Source: Agmasoma carcini (nom. nud.) (taxonomy: Eukaryota > Microsporidia > Thelohaniidae). From it: a stretch of DNA of 64,000 bases. The stretch spans positions 1-64,000 of the forward strand of contig JAOXFI010000025.1 in assembly GCA_029232285.1 (NCBI GenBank), given 5' to 3'. The notes below the pieces were generated by a model. That model was not told the origin of the DNA, made no database searches, and saw nothing but the letters and a program-made list of their open reading frames with translations. Shown piece by piece: positions 1 to 8,978 of the stretch; the first letter of the stretch is position 1, and the number at the start of each line of letters is the position of its first letter. A program made the translations under genes and the position numbers.

Positions 1-245
1 ATAATAATACTATAATAAAAAAATAATAAAATCTACTATAATAAAGAAATACTATAGTAATGAAATACTATACTAAAAAAATAATAAAAAATCTACTATA
101 ATAATAAAATAATAAAAAATCTACTATAATAATAAAATAATAAAATACTATAATAATATATTAATGAAATCTACTATAATAAAATCTACTATAATAATAC
201 TAAATAATAAAATCTACTATAATACTATAAAATATTATTATTTTT
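1..245. repeat. AT-rich degenerate tandem repeat at the window edge
   Basis: The stretch is built from interspersed copies of CTACTATAATAA and AATAATAAAA words and holds no open frame of note. It runs off the left edge of the window, so its full extent is unknown. It borders the 3' end of the YIF1-like gene. Confidence 0.8.
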
Positions 246-261
246 TATACTAACTTTTTAT

Positions 262-828
262 TTAATAAGAATGCATAAATATTAGTATAACTTCCATCCC
301 TACAATACAAAACAATAAATAAACTTGTTTATCTGCCATGCTTCTCTTTAAGCTTCTACTAAGAAAGAAAAAAAATGAAACATACAAATAAAGTTTTACA
401 AACCATAAATTTTTATGCGTAAGCATTAAATTTAACAAAATTATAAAATATTTATAGCTCGTGTAAGCAAACATTTCTAGAAATCCAATTTCAATTTTAT
501 AAGCAAATACTAAAAATTTATAAATCAAACTAAAAATAAACTGAACAACAACAATCCTATTGAAAATAGACGAACTCACATCAAAACTCTTATAGAACAT
601 AACTTTATACAAATTAAGACTAATAATGGACATCAAAGGTATGTACAAGTCAATCTTATTAAATAATTCAGAATATCTAAAAGGATAAAGAATTAAACCT
701 ATTTTAGATAACAAATACTTATTATCGATATCTAAATAACTTCTGGCTGTATTCATCTCTAATTTATCAATATGAGAATCAAACATAGATTTAACATTTA
801 TCAGTTCTTTTCCAAATCCAAAGTCCAT
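262..828 (-). CDS. YIF1: YIF1-like Golgi/ER membrane protein
   Basis: The 188-residue protein fits the Yif1 family, multi-spanning proteins that work with Yip1 in ER-to-Golgi COPII vesicle traffic. Seen in the sequence: GLILYPF near residues 44-50, DLYIPLM at 60-66 (the family signature at the start of the membrane domain), AYTSYKYF at 121-128 (the family has a similar AYSGYKYV), and SRSLKRS at 157-163 in the C-terminal half. Several hydrophobic segments lie between 62 and 188. Yeast and animal Yif1 are about 300 residues, so the cytosolic N-terminus is strongly shortened. The ATG follows a T/A-rich run with AAATTTTTTT just upstream. Recognition rests on these motifs. The family call is fairly secure, and function is inferred from the family. 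Confidence 0.78.
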   Translation of the reverse strand: MDFGFGKELINVKSMFDSHIDKLEMNTARSYLDIDNKYLLSKIGLILYPFRYSELFNKIDLYIPLMSIISLNLYKVMFYKSFDVSSSIFNRIVVVQFIFSLIYKFLVFAYKIEIGFLEMFAYTSYKYFIILLNLMLTHKNLWFVKLYLYVSFFFFLSRSLKRSMADKQVYLLFCIVGMEVILIFMHSY

Positions 829-1084
829 GTTTTTGTTGTAAAATTTTTTTTAAAAACTTTGCATAAATTATGTAAAATTCCAATATTTTATTATTATGTA
901 AAAATCTAATATTTTATTATTATGTAAAAATCTAATATTTTATTATTTTATAACATACATAAATTATGTAAAATTCTAATATTTTATTATTATATAAATA
1001 TCATAAATTATGTAAAATTTTATTATTTTACTAATATTTTAAAACTTGCATAAACAATTTGCATAAATATTTTTTATTTTTTAT
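829..1084. repeat. AT-rich tandem repeat between convergent-side genes
   Basis: The gap contains repeated CTAATATTTTATTATTATG units and several TGCATAAA words. No coding potential is visible. The TTTATGCA/TGCATAAA word recurs at many gene edges in the first 7 kb. Confidence 0.7.
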
Positions 1085-1267
1085 TTAAAGTTCAAATTCT
1101 TTATTATTAAAAATTATTTCTAAACTCATTAAATCATTTGATATTAAACATTCTTTATCATAAAACTTACAATATTCTTCTAAAGCCTCCTCATAATCTT
1201 CATTTATCTTACTTGCATAATATAAATAATCTTCTACATCTGTAAATTTCTCCTTTGAAAATTTCAT
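1085..1267 (-). CDS. Small hypothetical acidic protein
   Basis: I chose the second in-frame ATG, which gives 60 residues beginning MKFSKEKF. The longer frame would begin at 1309 and overlap the divergent Brix-like gene. The protein is rich in acidic and aromatic residues (for example DVEDYLYY and YEEALEEYCKFYDKE) with no recognised domain. It is divergent from the gene at 1293, with only 25 bases between the two ATGs, so the two would share a promoter. A chance ORF cannot be excluded at this length. Confidence 0.4.
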   Translation of the reverse strand: MKFSKEKFTDVEDYLYYASKINEDYEEALEEYCKFYDKECLISNDLMSLEIIFNNKEFEL

Positions 1268-1292
1268 GCAAAATTTTTTACTAAAATAAAAA
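1268..1292. promoter_or_regulatory. 25-base divergent intergenic spacer
   Basis: If the short gene starts at 1267, this spacer separates two opposite ATGs. It contains AAAATTTTTT next to TGCA, matching the AAATTTT-like start-site signal seen at most genes here. The spacing depends on the minus-strand gene being real. Confidence 0.35.
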
Positions 1293-1757
1293 ATGTTAGA
1301 AACTGACAACAGCAGTGGTTTATTATATAGAGATTTATGTAAGTTAATTCCTGATAATATTAAAGCTTTATTACAAAGGAATGAGTTTCTAACTATTTAT
1401 TATGAGGATTGCACTTATACTTTCAAAGTTATAAACCATATACCCTCTGAATATGAGATTGGTGAGGATTATCAACTGGTTTTAACTAATTTTACTACAG
1501 ATTTGGGTATTAAAGTAGCTGAAATGCTTATTTCTACATTTCCTTCAAATCTGGAATCTAACAAAGTAGTTAGTTTTAATGTGCATAAAGATTTTATATT
1601 TGTATCAGTATTTTTATGCAGAATAGAAGATAATGTTAAAATGAAGATTGGAGGACCGCAATTTACAATTAGATTATACAAAATTAAAGAAAATGGAGAA
1701 GAATTTTTCTTTAAAAATTATAAAAGAAAAGAAAATTTACTTGGTGAATATAAATAA
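1293..1757 (+). CDS. Brix-domain protein, IMP4-like, N-terminally shortened
   Basis: The 154-residue protein resembles the C-terminal half of Brix-domain ribosome-assembly factors, closest by eye to IMP4. IMP4 works with MPP10 and IMP3 on U3 snoRNA/18S rRNA pairing in the nucleolus. What I see: LVLTNFTTDLGIKVAEML near 82-99 (IMP4: helix after LGKRVSDIL), then VVSFNVHKDFIFVSV near 112-126, and GGPQFTIRLYKI near 141-152 of the reading, matching the Brix signature in which GPRF is followed by a hydrophobic strand. The invariant R of GPRF is Q here. Yeast IMP4 is about 290 residues, so the first half is missing or unrecognisable. It may be a genuinely minimal protein or a partial paralogue. Confidence 0.5.
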   Translation: MLETDNSSGLLYRDLCKLIPDNIKALLQRNEFLTIYYEDCTYTFKVINHIPSEYEIGEDYQLVLTNFTTDLGIKVAEMLISTFPSNLESNKVVSFNVHKDFIFVSVFLCRIEDNVKMKIGGPQFTIRLYKIKENGEEFFFKNYKRKENLLGEYK

Positions 1758-2477
1758 ATTTTATTTATGCAATAACTTTAAAAAAAATATTTGATAATTT
1801 TAATATTGTATAGTGATAACTTGATTATATATTTTTTATCTAAAAAGAATTATAATACAAGCTTTAAATAGATAACATACAATTATATAATACATTTGTT
1901 TTTATAATGATGATTATTAATTCAAAAAAACCATAAATTAATCACCTGATAAGCTATACCAAACATGTTTTAATTTATTAAAATACGAATATTGAAATAG
2001 TTATTCAATTTTAAAACCCATTGACTTAGAGAACTCTTGAGTATGTTTAAAAATATAAATTTTAATGAAATATAAAATACCAAAAATATAATAATTTATG
2101 ATCAAAAATATGGATTCATCACTCCATAAAATCACTTAAATTTACATAAATATGCTTTGTAAAATAATATTGAATAGTTTGTATGTCAGATTTAATGTTT
2201 AAGTCATTACATTAATTAATTTAAGTCTTTTTTTAAAATTATACCATAAATATTATAAGTATATATGATGAAGTGTGTTAATAGATAGATTCACTTTTCT
2301 AGTGATTTCTTTAAGTTTGAATTATAAAATTAAATGAAATCATATATGTTTAATATTAGTTGATTTTTTGGTATTTTTAATTAATTTAAAAACTTAATCT
2401 GTTTTGATGGTGTCATAATTAATTTCTTTTTTACTAGCCTTGTATAAAATATTTATCGGATCAAGGGAATGTTTTAC

Positions 2478-2561
2478 ACATGTTGGTATAGATTTTAAAC
2501 ATTTTGGTATAAATTTTAAACATTTTGGTATAAATTTTAAACATTTTGGTATAAATTTTTT
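2478..2561. repeat. 21-base tandem repeat, four copies
   Basis: The unit ACATTTTGGTATAAATTTTAA is repeated four times head to tail. The first copy has two substitutions and the last runs into a T tract. The copies are otherwise nearly identical, which suggests recent expansion. Confidence 0.9.
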
Positions 2562-3199
2562 TAATAGTCTCGGTCAGAACTGCTTATTCTCGTAGACCAA
2601 GATTAATATTTCTGTAACAAATATTATTATATATTTTATGTTCAGTATGTAAAAATAACAATCATAAAATATTATAATTCTTCTTGTTAGTATTGGCTAT
2701 GATTATTAAATTATTTATCAGAAAATCCAAAAAAGATATTAATAAATTTAATTACTAAGACTTAGTTCATATACTACCCCAAATAATATATCACAAATGG
2801 TTATAACCTATACATTAACTTTAAATCCTATAAATAATACCTAATTCAATTATAACATATTAGTACCTACCAAGGCATAGGTGATATATAAAATTAGTCT
2901 GTAATTATAAGTAAACATATTTTATTATTGCGGGAAAGGTTACTTGGATGTATGTAAAGCACCAAATCAAATGGAAGGTATCTTTAAAGAAAATAATCAC
3001 ATTTAAGATGGCATAATAAGTGTATAATTACTATCTCAGTAATTATATTCTTCTATTTAAATCCTATTATTGATATATTGTGATTTATATATGTTTGTAG
3101 ATAAATATTAATCAATTTTGATGTAATTGAAAAGAGTTAGTTATTTCCAAAATTTATTATCTGGATTTTATAATAAATATTTTTAGTTAATATAAAGGA

Positions 3200-3425
3200 A
3201 TGTTGTTATTTATAAATTATATTATATTATTATAGTATAAAATTATAGAATTATATTATATTATATTATAGAATTATAGTATAAAATTATAAAATTATAT
3301 TATTATAGGATTATATTATAGAATTATAGTATATTATATTATATTATAGAATTATAGTATATTATATTATATTATCTTATATTATATTATATTATATTAT
3401 ATTATATTATATTATATTATATTAT
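3200..3425. repeat. ATTAT simple repeat
   Basis: Long runs of ATTATATTAT with interspersed AGAATTATAGTAT words form a low-complexity block. Nothing in it looks coding. Confidence 0.9.
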
Positions 3426-4174
3426 GAAAACATGTTCAAAGATCAAAATTTAAAATATTAGTTTGATACATTATTTCCACTCTGAACCACATTAAGATTT
3501 TGATTATTCACAAAAATTTAACTATTTTAACAATCACCTTTAAAAATCCATTAAATATTCTTTAATGACTTAAACAATGGTTTATCTCAGTGATAATATA
3601 CATTAAATGATATTTAAATAAAATAGGTGGAAACAGAGACTAATTAGGTTATAACAGAGTCAAGGTAGCACTTACAACCTTATTTATTATAGATATGTGC
3701 CTTTTCTTATTGTTAGGGAAGGTCACTTCGGGTGTTCTAAGATAGACACGTAGAACAACTAAAACCAGCTACAAACGAATTCTATAGAATGTGAATTAAA
3801 GTTTTTTCATATTGAAAATCTAAATTAATAATTCATTTCTTTATAATATTATAAAAAATAATTACCTTATTTAAATAAATCACCCATTTTAATAATCTTG
3901 TCATTAAAATATAAAATTTATTCATAAATGTGACAATATTTATGTTTATATGTATAATATTGATAAATGATATAATTGTAATTAAGTAAAAAATGATTAA
4001 AAAATTATCTCCTTTATTTATGCATAAATACAAAATTATTATATTTTAATGCATAAATTACAATACAAAAATTATCTCTTTTATTTATGCATAAATATCA
4101 TACATAAATTATTATATTTTTTAATGCATAAATATAAAAATTATTTTCTTTATGCAAAATTTTTTTATGCATAA

Positions 4175-5251
4175 ATGAGTACAACTGTCAAAAGAGATGA
4201 AATATATAGACTAAGAAATGCTGAAATGTCAGCAACCAGAATCAAATCTATAGTAGAGAAGTACAATCTAAACTTTAGATTTGGTTTATTTTCAAAAACT
4301 GAACATGAAATATCAAACAAAGTATTAAATGATTTCTTAACTGACACTTCACTTACCAAATTAGATCTTCAAAATTATTTAAGAAAAGGCTCATATTTCC
4401 CATTTAAAGAACTTGCTAGAAGAGTCTGTCATGAGTTGGATCACAGAGCATTAACAACCACCCTCCACTTCCTAGAGTTCTACTACCATCCTGACAACAA
4501 TGTCAACATGACTAACGACCAGCTTGAGATATTCCTGGACATGGCCAACTCTAGGTGTCCCTGGAAAGAAATAGCCTATGCCTCTGGAAAATCACCTGTC
4601 ATTCTTAGAAAACTTTATGCAATAATTAAAAATGATTATGCATATCATAAAGAGAAAAAAATATTATTTGATAAATTTAAAGAAGATCCAAAAACATTTG
4701 ATGAATGGTATGAAATATATGAAAAAAGTTCATTAAATAGAAAAACAATTGATAAACATTATCAAATATTTATAAATAGAAAATATTATGCAGATGATAT
4801 AAATTTGATGAATGTTATTTTGTTGATTTATATTGAAAAATATAATCATTTTTGTTCAATTGAATATGAAATTAGAGAATTTGAAAATTTTATAAGGAAT
4901 GTTGAAAAAAAAGAAATTGAAATTAAAGATTTAGCTATTAAGAAAATAAGTAAAAATGGTGGTTTCGATTCTCAGAGAGAAGAAGAATTAAGAGGAAGAG
5001 TGAATGATTTTTTAAAGCCGAGTGAAGATATAAATTTGAATGTTGAGATTGAAGAATGTGATATATTTTTTTATAATATTTCTAATGAATTATTAATAGA
5101 AACACAAAAATTAATTAATAAATTTAAAACATTAAAAAATAAACATAAAATTAAAAGTTTTATGGATTTGCATAAAGTTTTGATTAAAGAAATTGAAAAT
5201 TTTATAAGTGAAAGAAATAAAAGTGAATTTAAGTTAATTAAAAGTGATTAA
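4175..5251 (+). CDS. Myb/SANT-like hypothetical protein
   Basis: The 358-residue protein has no certain family. Around residues 112-154 it reads MTNDQLEIFLDMANSR, CPWKEIAYASGKSP, LRKLYAIIKND, which has the spacing of a Myb/SANT helix-turn-helix repeat (a tryptophan followed by the I-A-x-x-x-G-K-S-P recognition-helix entry seen in Reb1/TTF1-type repeats). The C-terminal third is Lys/Glu/Ile rich and probably helical. DNA composition is uneven: roughly 4400-4600, which covers this domain, is visibly GC-richer than the rest of the gene, consistent with constraint there. The ATG follows ATTTTTTTATGCATAA. A DNA-binding role is inferred only from the Myb-like stretch. Confidence 0.5.
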   Translation: MSTTVKRDEIYRLRNAEMSATRIKSIVEKYNLNFRFGLFSKTEHEISNKVLNDFLTDTSLTKLDLQNYLRKGSYFPFKELARRVCHELDHRALTTTLHFLEFYYHPDNNVNMTNDQLEIFLDMANSRCPWKEIAYASGKSPVILRKLYAIIKNDYAYHKEKKILFDKFKEDPKTFDEWYEIYEKSSLNRKTIDKHYQIFINRKYYADDINLMNVILLIYIEKYNHFCSIEYEIREFENFIRNVEKKEIEIKDLAIKKISKNGGFDSQREEELRGRVNDFLKPSEDINLNVEIEECDIFFYNISNELLIETQKLINKFKTLKNKHKIKSFMDLHKVLIKEIENFISERNKSEFKLIKSD

Positions 5252-5442
5252 AAGTGGTTAAATGTGTTGTTAAATGTGATTATTAGTCTATTATAGTTAT
5301 AATTAAATAAATATATAAAATAATAATTTTTATGCACTATTATAATTTTTATGCAATATTGTAATTTATGCATTATTATAATTTTTATGCAATATTGTAA
5401 TTTTTATGCAAATAAAATTTAAAAAAAAATTATTATTATTAT

Positions 5443-5820
5443 ATGCAAATATTTAAAACAGTTGAAGAAATGAACTTATCAATTCTTTTAGCTTCAAATT
5501 TAATAAAAATAATTTTTATTACTGAAATGAACATAAATTCAATGTTAGAAAATGTTGATAATATTTTATTAGAAAATAAAATAAATTTTAATGTTATTGA
5601 AATAAAAAAAGAAACTGACAAATTTTTAGAAGAAATCAACTTAGAATTTATAAAATTATTTGATTTCAATAAAGATTTATGCATAAGAAAAATATTTAAA
5701 ATTTGTGGTAAAAAAACACATAAAGTTTTATTTAATAAAATTTTATGCATATCACATAAAAAAGTAAGAAAAAAAATTAATAAAGAAATTAAAAAAATTA
5801 GAAACATGATAGAAAATTAA
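5443..5820 (+). CDS. Small hypothetical protein
   Basis: The 125-residue frame is rich in Ile, Lys and Asn and ends in a basic stretch (KKVRKKINKEIKKIR). No domain is recognised. The opposite strand carries an almost equally long frame (5439-5807), a common artefact in AT-rich DNA. I prefer the plus strand because the protein has a balanced, charged composition, while the reverse frame is a run of Phe/Leu/Ile. Flanking sequence contains the TTTATGCA words seen at other gene edges nearby. Confidence 0.4.
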   Translation: MQIFKTVEEMNLSILLASNLIKIIFITEMNINSMLENVDNILLENKINFNVIEIKKETDKFLEEINLEFIKLFDFNKDLCIRKIFKICGKKTHKVLFNKILCISHKKVRKKINKEIKKIRNMIEN

Positions 5821-6090
5821 ATAATAGAAAATTAAATAATAGAAAATTATGCTATTATAAAAATTTATGCTATTATTATATTATAACATACAACTATATA
5901 AAAAATTAAATAATAGAAAATTAAAAAATCAATATTATATTAAAAATTTATGCTATTATTATATAATAAAAATTAAATAATAGAAAATTAAAAAATCAAT
6001 ATTATATTAAAAATTTATGCTATTATTATATTATAACATACAACTATAAAAAATTAAAAATTTATGCTATTATACTATAACTTATTACTA
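5821..6090. repeat. AT-rich tandem repeat
   Basis: Repeated AATAGAAAATTAAATAAT and AAAAATTTATGCTATTATTA blocks occur in alternating order, in three longer copies. The array lies between the hypothetical gene and the 3' end of the R-SNARE gene and has no coding potential. Confidence 0.85.
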
Positions 6091-6099
6091 AAATTTTTA

Positions 6100-6726
6100 T
6101 TATTTTCTTAATAATAAATAAAATACAAACATAACGACAAGTCCTACAATCACATAAAGCTTATATTCATCAAACTTAGCATTCATCCTCATCGTATGAA
6201 CCCTCTTAGATATTTCCTTTGTCTTAAAATTAAGATTTGTAGCTAAATCACCTAAATTATCTAAGCTTTCTCCTCTTTGGTTAAGTGTTTTAAAGTTCTC
6301 AACCATCACAGAATAAACATTCTCAAGCTCTTTCGTTCCATCATCAAGCGTGTTCTTCTTATTAAATTCATTTGATATTTTTATTATTTCAGTATCAAAC
6401 TTATAGAAAGTCTTTTGATAATTAAATTCACTTTGAGAGTCTAAACTTGTCTTAAGTGCTTCAAAAAACCCATTAACTACTGCTGTGCCTGTCCTTTCTT
6501 CAGTTATGCTTGCAAATATAAGATTTTCAGTTATTTTTACATGATAAACTGAATTATTCATAATTGAATTATAAAATTTAGGTTGACCAGTCGGTATTTC
6601 AGTAATAACCGTTTTCAAGTTTCTTAATATGACAGAATTCTCTTTATAAGCTTGACCTAATGATGAAAAGCCTGCACATAATATTGTTTTGTTCTTATTT
6701 AGAATTTGTGTATAAATTATGGACAT
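6100..6726 (-). CDS. R-SNARE with longin domain (SEC22/VAMP7 type)
   Basis: The 208-residue protein has the three-part architecture of longin R-SNAREs, membrane-fusion proteins of the ER-Golgi-endosome route. Residues 1-115 form a longin-like domain. Residues 130-185 form the SNARE coiled coil, with MVENFKTLNQRGESLDNL placing the ionic zero-layer arginine at R151. A hydrophobic anchor runs from about 189 to 206 and ends in RK, so the protein is tail-anchored. The motif wording is closest to Sec22 (family: MVANIEEVLQRGE), but the longin half does not let me exclude VAMP7/Nyv1. The start has CC immediately before ATG. Yeast Sec22 is 214 residues, so this is full length. Confidence 0.82.
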   Translation of the reverse strand: MSIIYTQILNKNKTILCAGFSSLGQAYKENSVILRNLKTVITEIPTGQPKFYNSIMNNSVYHVKITENLIFASITEERTGTAVVNGFFEALKTSLDSQSEFNYQKTFYKFDTEIIKISNEFNKKNTLDDGTKELENVYSVMVENFKTLNQRGESLDNLGDLATNLNFKTKEISKRVHTMRMNAKFDEYKLYVIVGLVVMFVFYLLLRK

Positions 6727-7064
6727 GGTATAATTTTTTTTGTTTATGGAAATGCATAAAAAAAATATAACTTAGTAAGATTAGTTAGTCAAATTAGTTA
6801 GTCTATTATTTTTTGTTTATGGAAATGCATAAAAATATCTATTAGTCAGATTAGTTAGTTAGTTAGTCAGATCAGTTAATTAGTTTATCAGATTAGTTAA
6901 TTGGTTAATCTATTATTTTTTGTTATAGTTTTTATATTTAACTTATGCTTCATATTATAGACTAATAATTTTAATATGAAACATAACTTAATTATAAAAA
7001 ACTAACTAACTTAAATATCACTTTTTTATGCACATTAAATTTTATGATATTTGCATAAACATTT
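6727..7064. repeat. TTAGTTAG/CAGATTAG repeats in an intergenic spacer
   Basis: The spacer between two divergent genes contains two copies of TTTTTTGTTTATGGAAATGC and several GATTAGTTAGTTAG units, then an unremarkable AT-rich stretch with TTTATGCA near the start of the MEI2-like gene. Confidence 0.7.
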
Positions 7065-7694
7065 ATGATCTTTGATAAAGATCGTAATAAAACAGATTTA
7101 ACTTATGAAGAACTACTTAACTCATCTTTACCTGCCACTAAATCTGATAAGGAGAACAACAACAATCAAACATTTTCATTCCCTAATTATTTAAATGAAG
7201 ATATTAAGGTTGAGGTTGAGAGTTCTTTTAAAATTCAATTTTTAAGAGAATTCACAATAAAAAGAACTGACTTTAAAATTCATTCACATTTAGTAAATGA
7301 AGATGGAAGAACAACATGCATGATTAAAAACATACCAAATAGGTATTCAATATCAATGCTTATAGATTTTATCAATGAAACCCACTTTGGAACGTACGAC
7401 TTTATATATTTAAGAATGGACTTTAAAAATAGATGTAATGTTGGATATGCATTTATTAACTTTATAAATGTTATAAATGTGAAGAGTTTTTATGATAGGA
7501 TCAATGGGAAGGGGTGGAAGAGGTTTTGTAGTGGTAAAATAGCTGAGCTGACGTATGCAAGTGTGCAAGGGATTGATAATTTGATTAGAAGATTTAAAAA
7601 TTCTAATATTATGACAGAAGAAGAGTCTTATAGACCTAAGGTTTTTTATGTGAAAGGGCCACTGAAAGGGAAGGAGAAGTCAACCTTTGAATAA
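7065..7694 (+). CDS. MEI2-like RNA-binding protein
   Basis: The 209-residue protein carries the special C-terminal RRM of Mei2-like proteins (RRM_2 family), which in fission yeast sequesters the mRNA-elimination machinery to permit meiosis. Key sequence: GRTTCMIKNIPNRYS at 81-95 (RNP-2 region), FDFIYLRMDF-like TYDFIYLRMDF at 110-120, NVGYAFINF at 125-133 (RNP-1 region), then a basic IAELTYASVQG strand and RPKVFYV near the end, all in family order. The N-terminal 75 residues are unstructured and Asn/Ser rich. Canonical Mei2 has two further RRMs and is over 700 residues, so this is a single-RRM form. A meiotic role is inference only. Confidence 0.85.
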   Translation: MIFDKDRNKTDLTYEELLNSSLPATKSDKENNNNQTFSFPNYLNEDIKVEVESSFKIQFLREFTIKRTDFKIHSHLVNEDGRTTCMIKNIPNRYSISMLIDFINETHFGTYDFIYLRMDFKNRCNVGYAFINFINVINVKSFYDRINGKGWKRFCSGKIAELTYASVQGIDNLIRRFKNSNIMTEEESYRPKVFYVKGPLKGKEKSTFE

Positions 7695-7704
7695 TAAATT
7701 TAAT

Positions 7705-8036
7705 ATGATTGTATTATGGTATGATGGGGTTATAATGGGGTGATTATGATGGGGTGATGGGGTGACGATGATGGTGTGATGATGATGTGATGATGGGGTG
7801 ATGATGGGGTGGCGATGATGGGGTGACTATGATAGTGTGACTATGATAGTGTGACTATGATAGTGTGACTATGATAGTGTGACTATGATAGTGTGACTAT
7901 GATAGTGTGACGATGTGACGATGTGACGATGATGGGGTGATGATGGGGTGATTATTATGGGGTGGTGATGAGGTGATGATAGTGTGATGATAGTGTGACT
8001 ATGATAGTGTGACTATGATAGTGTGACTATGTAACT
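7705..8036. repeat. 14-base minisatellite with GATGGGGTGAT repeats
   Basis: Two families are interleaved. GATGATGGGGTGAT-like units lie at the flanks, and the 14-base unit CTATGATAGTGTGA is in near-perfect head-to-tail copies in the middle and again at the right end. The same CTATGATAGTGTGA unit recurs in the separate array near 10.8-10.95 kb. Confidence 0.92.
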
Positions 8037-8063
8037 ATATAAATATAATTTTAAACAAATATT

Positions 8064-8414
8064 TTATTTACAATTTTTTTCTAAGAAACTTAGAAGATCT
8101 TCTTTATCCTTTAAAATTTCGAAATAAATTTCATAAACTTCACCTTCTGTCTTTACAAATATAATTTTTTCTTCTAAACAACCAAAATCAACCTTTTGGA
8201 ACATAAAACTAAACATGAAAGGATTTTCAGTGTTAGGTAAGAAAAGTTCATACCATTGATCTACTTTATTAAGATAAAGAGAACCTGTTGTTATTACAAC
8301 ACCTTCAGCATAGATTGTAACTGGATAGTACACCTCCAAGCTTTCACTAGGTATTGAATGCCTTTTTAGATTGTATCTTTCCAATATTGCCTTTTGGACT
8401 TTGTTTAGAATCAT
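8064..8414 (-). CDS. Hypothetical protein
   Basis: The 116-residue protein has a mix of hydrophobic and charged residues and alternating beta-like segments (VYYPVTIYAEGVVITTGSLYL, then VDQWYELFL), suggesting a small beta-rich domain followed by a C-terminal helix. The pattern is reminiscent of a PH-like fold, but no family motif is recognised. The start codon is preceded by AAAAATTTGTA, the local promoter-like signal. It sits between a minisatellite and a palindromic AT repeat. Confidence 0.6.
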   Translation of the reverse strand: MILNKVQKAILERYNLKRHSIPSESLEVYYPVTIYAEGVVITTGSLYLNKVDQWYELFLPNTENPFMFSFMFQKVDFGCLEEKIIFVKTEGEVYEIYFEILKDKEDLLSFLEKNCK

Positions 8415-8978
8415 TACAAATTTTTATAATATTTTTTTAAATAATAAATAATTTTGTAAATATCAAAAGTTTTATAATATTTGATAAAGATTGGTTATGA
8501 AATAAAATAATTATTTATTAAAAAAATAAAAATATTTTTATTTGTTTATAATTATGAATCTTTCATTGATAGTCCAATAATTATTTATTAAAAAAATAAT
8601 TTTAATATTTTCTTTCAATAAATAAATATTTTTCATCAATCTTAACATGTAAGAACTTGACCTGAAATCAAATTTTATTATGAGATATGATGACTTTTAT
8701 TATATAGTATATAGTGTATAGTATATACTTATATACTATATACTATACACTATATACTATACACTATACACTATACATATAACACTATATACTTATATAC
8801 TATACACTATATACTATACACTATACACTATATACTTATACACTATATGATATACACTATACACTATACACTATACAGTATACACATAACACTATATACA
8901 TAACACTATATACATATTTAACCAATAATTTATTTCCCCTTATTTTTATATAATAAATTTCCTTTAAAATTTTTTTAT
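8415..8978. repeat. TATAGTGTATAGTATA palindromic repeat block
   Basis: The AT-rich spacer is dominated from about 8700 to 8915 by alternating TATACTATACAC and ATATACTTATATAC units. They are largely self-complementary and could extrude as cruciforms. The remainder is featureless AT. The last bases, AAAATTTTTTTAT, are the start signal of the phosphatase gene. Confidence 0.85.

Larger units (their letters stand above)
1758..4174. other. 2.4-kb gene-free interval
   Basis: Both strands are broken by frequent stops. The interval holds a 21-base tandem repeat (2478-2561), a long ATTAT simple repeat (3200-3425), and a slightly GC-richer patch at 3640-3790 with no recognised RNA or protein similarity. 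The last 150 bases before the next gene are full of ATGCATAAA words. It may contain fully decayed transposons, but I could not identify any. Confidence 0.6.

Noticed and set aside
5439..5807. Antisense frame rich in Phe, Leu and Ile
   Set aside because: It mirrors the plus-strand frame at 5443. Its composition is the usual reverse-complement artefact of Lys/Asn/Ile codons. I keep the plus strand, with low confidence.
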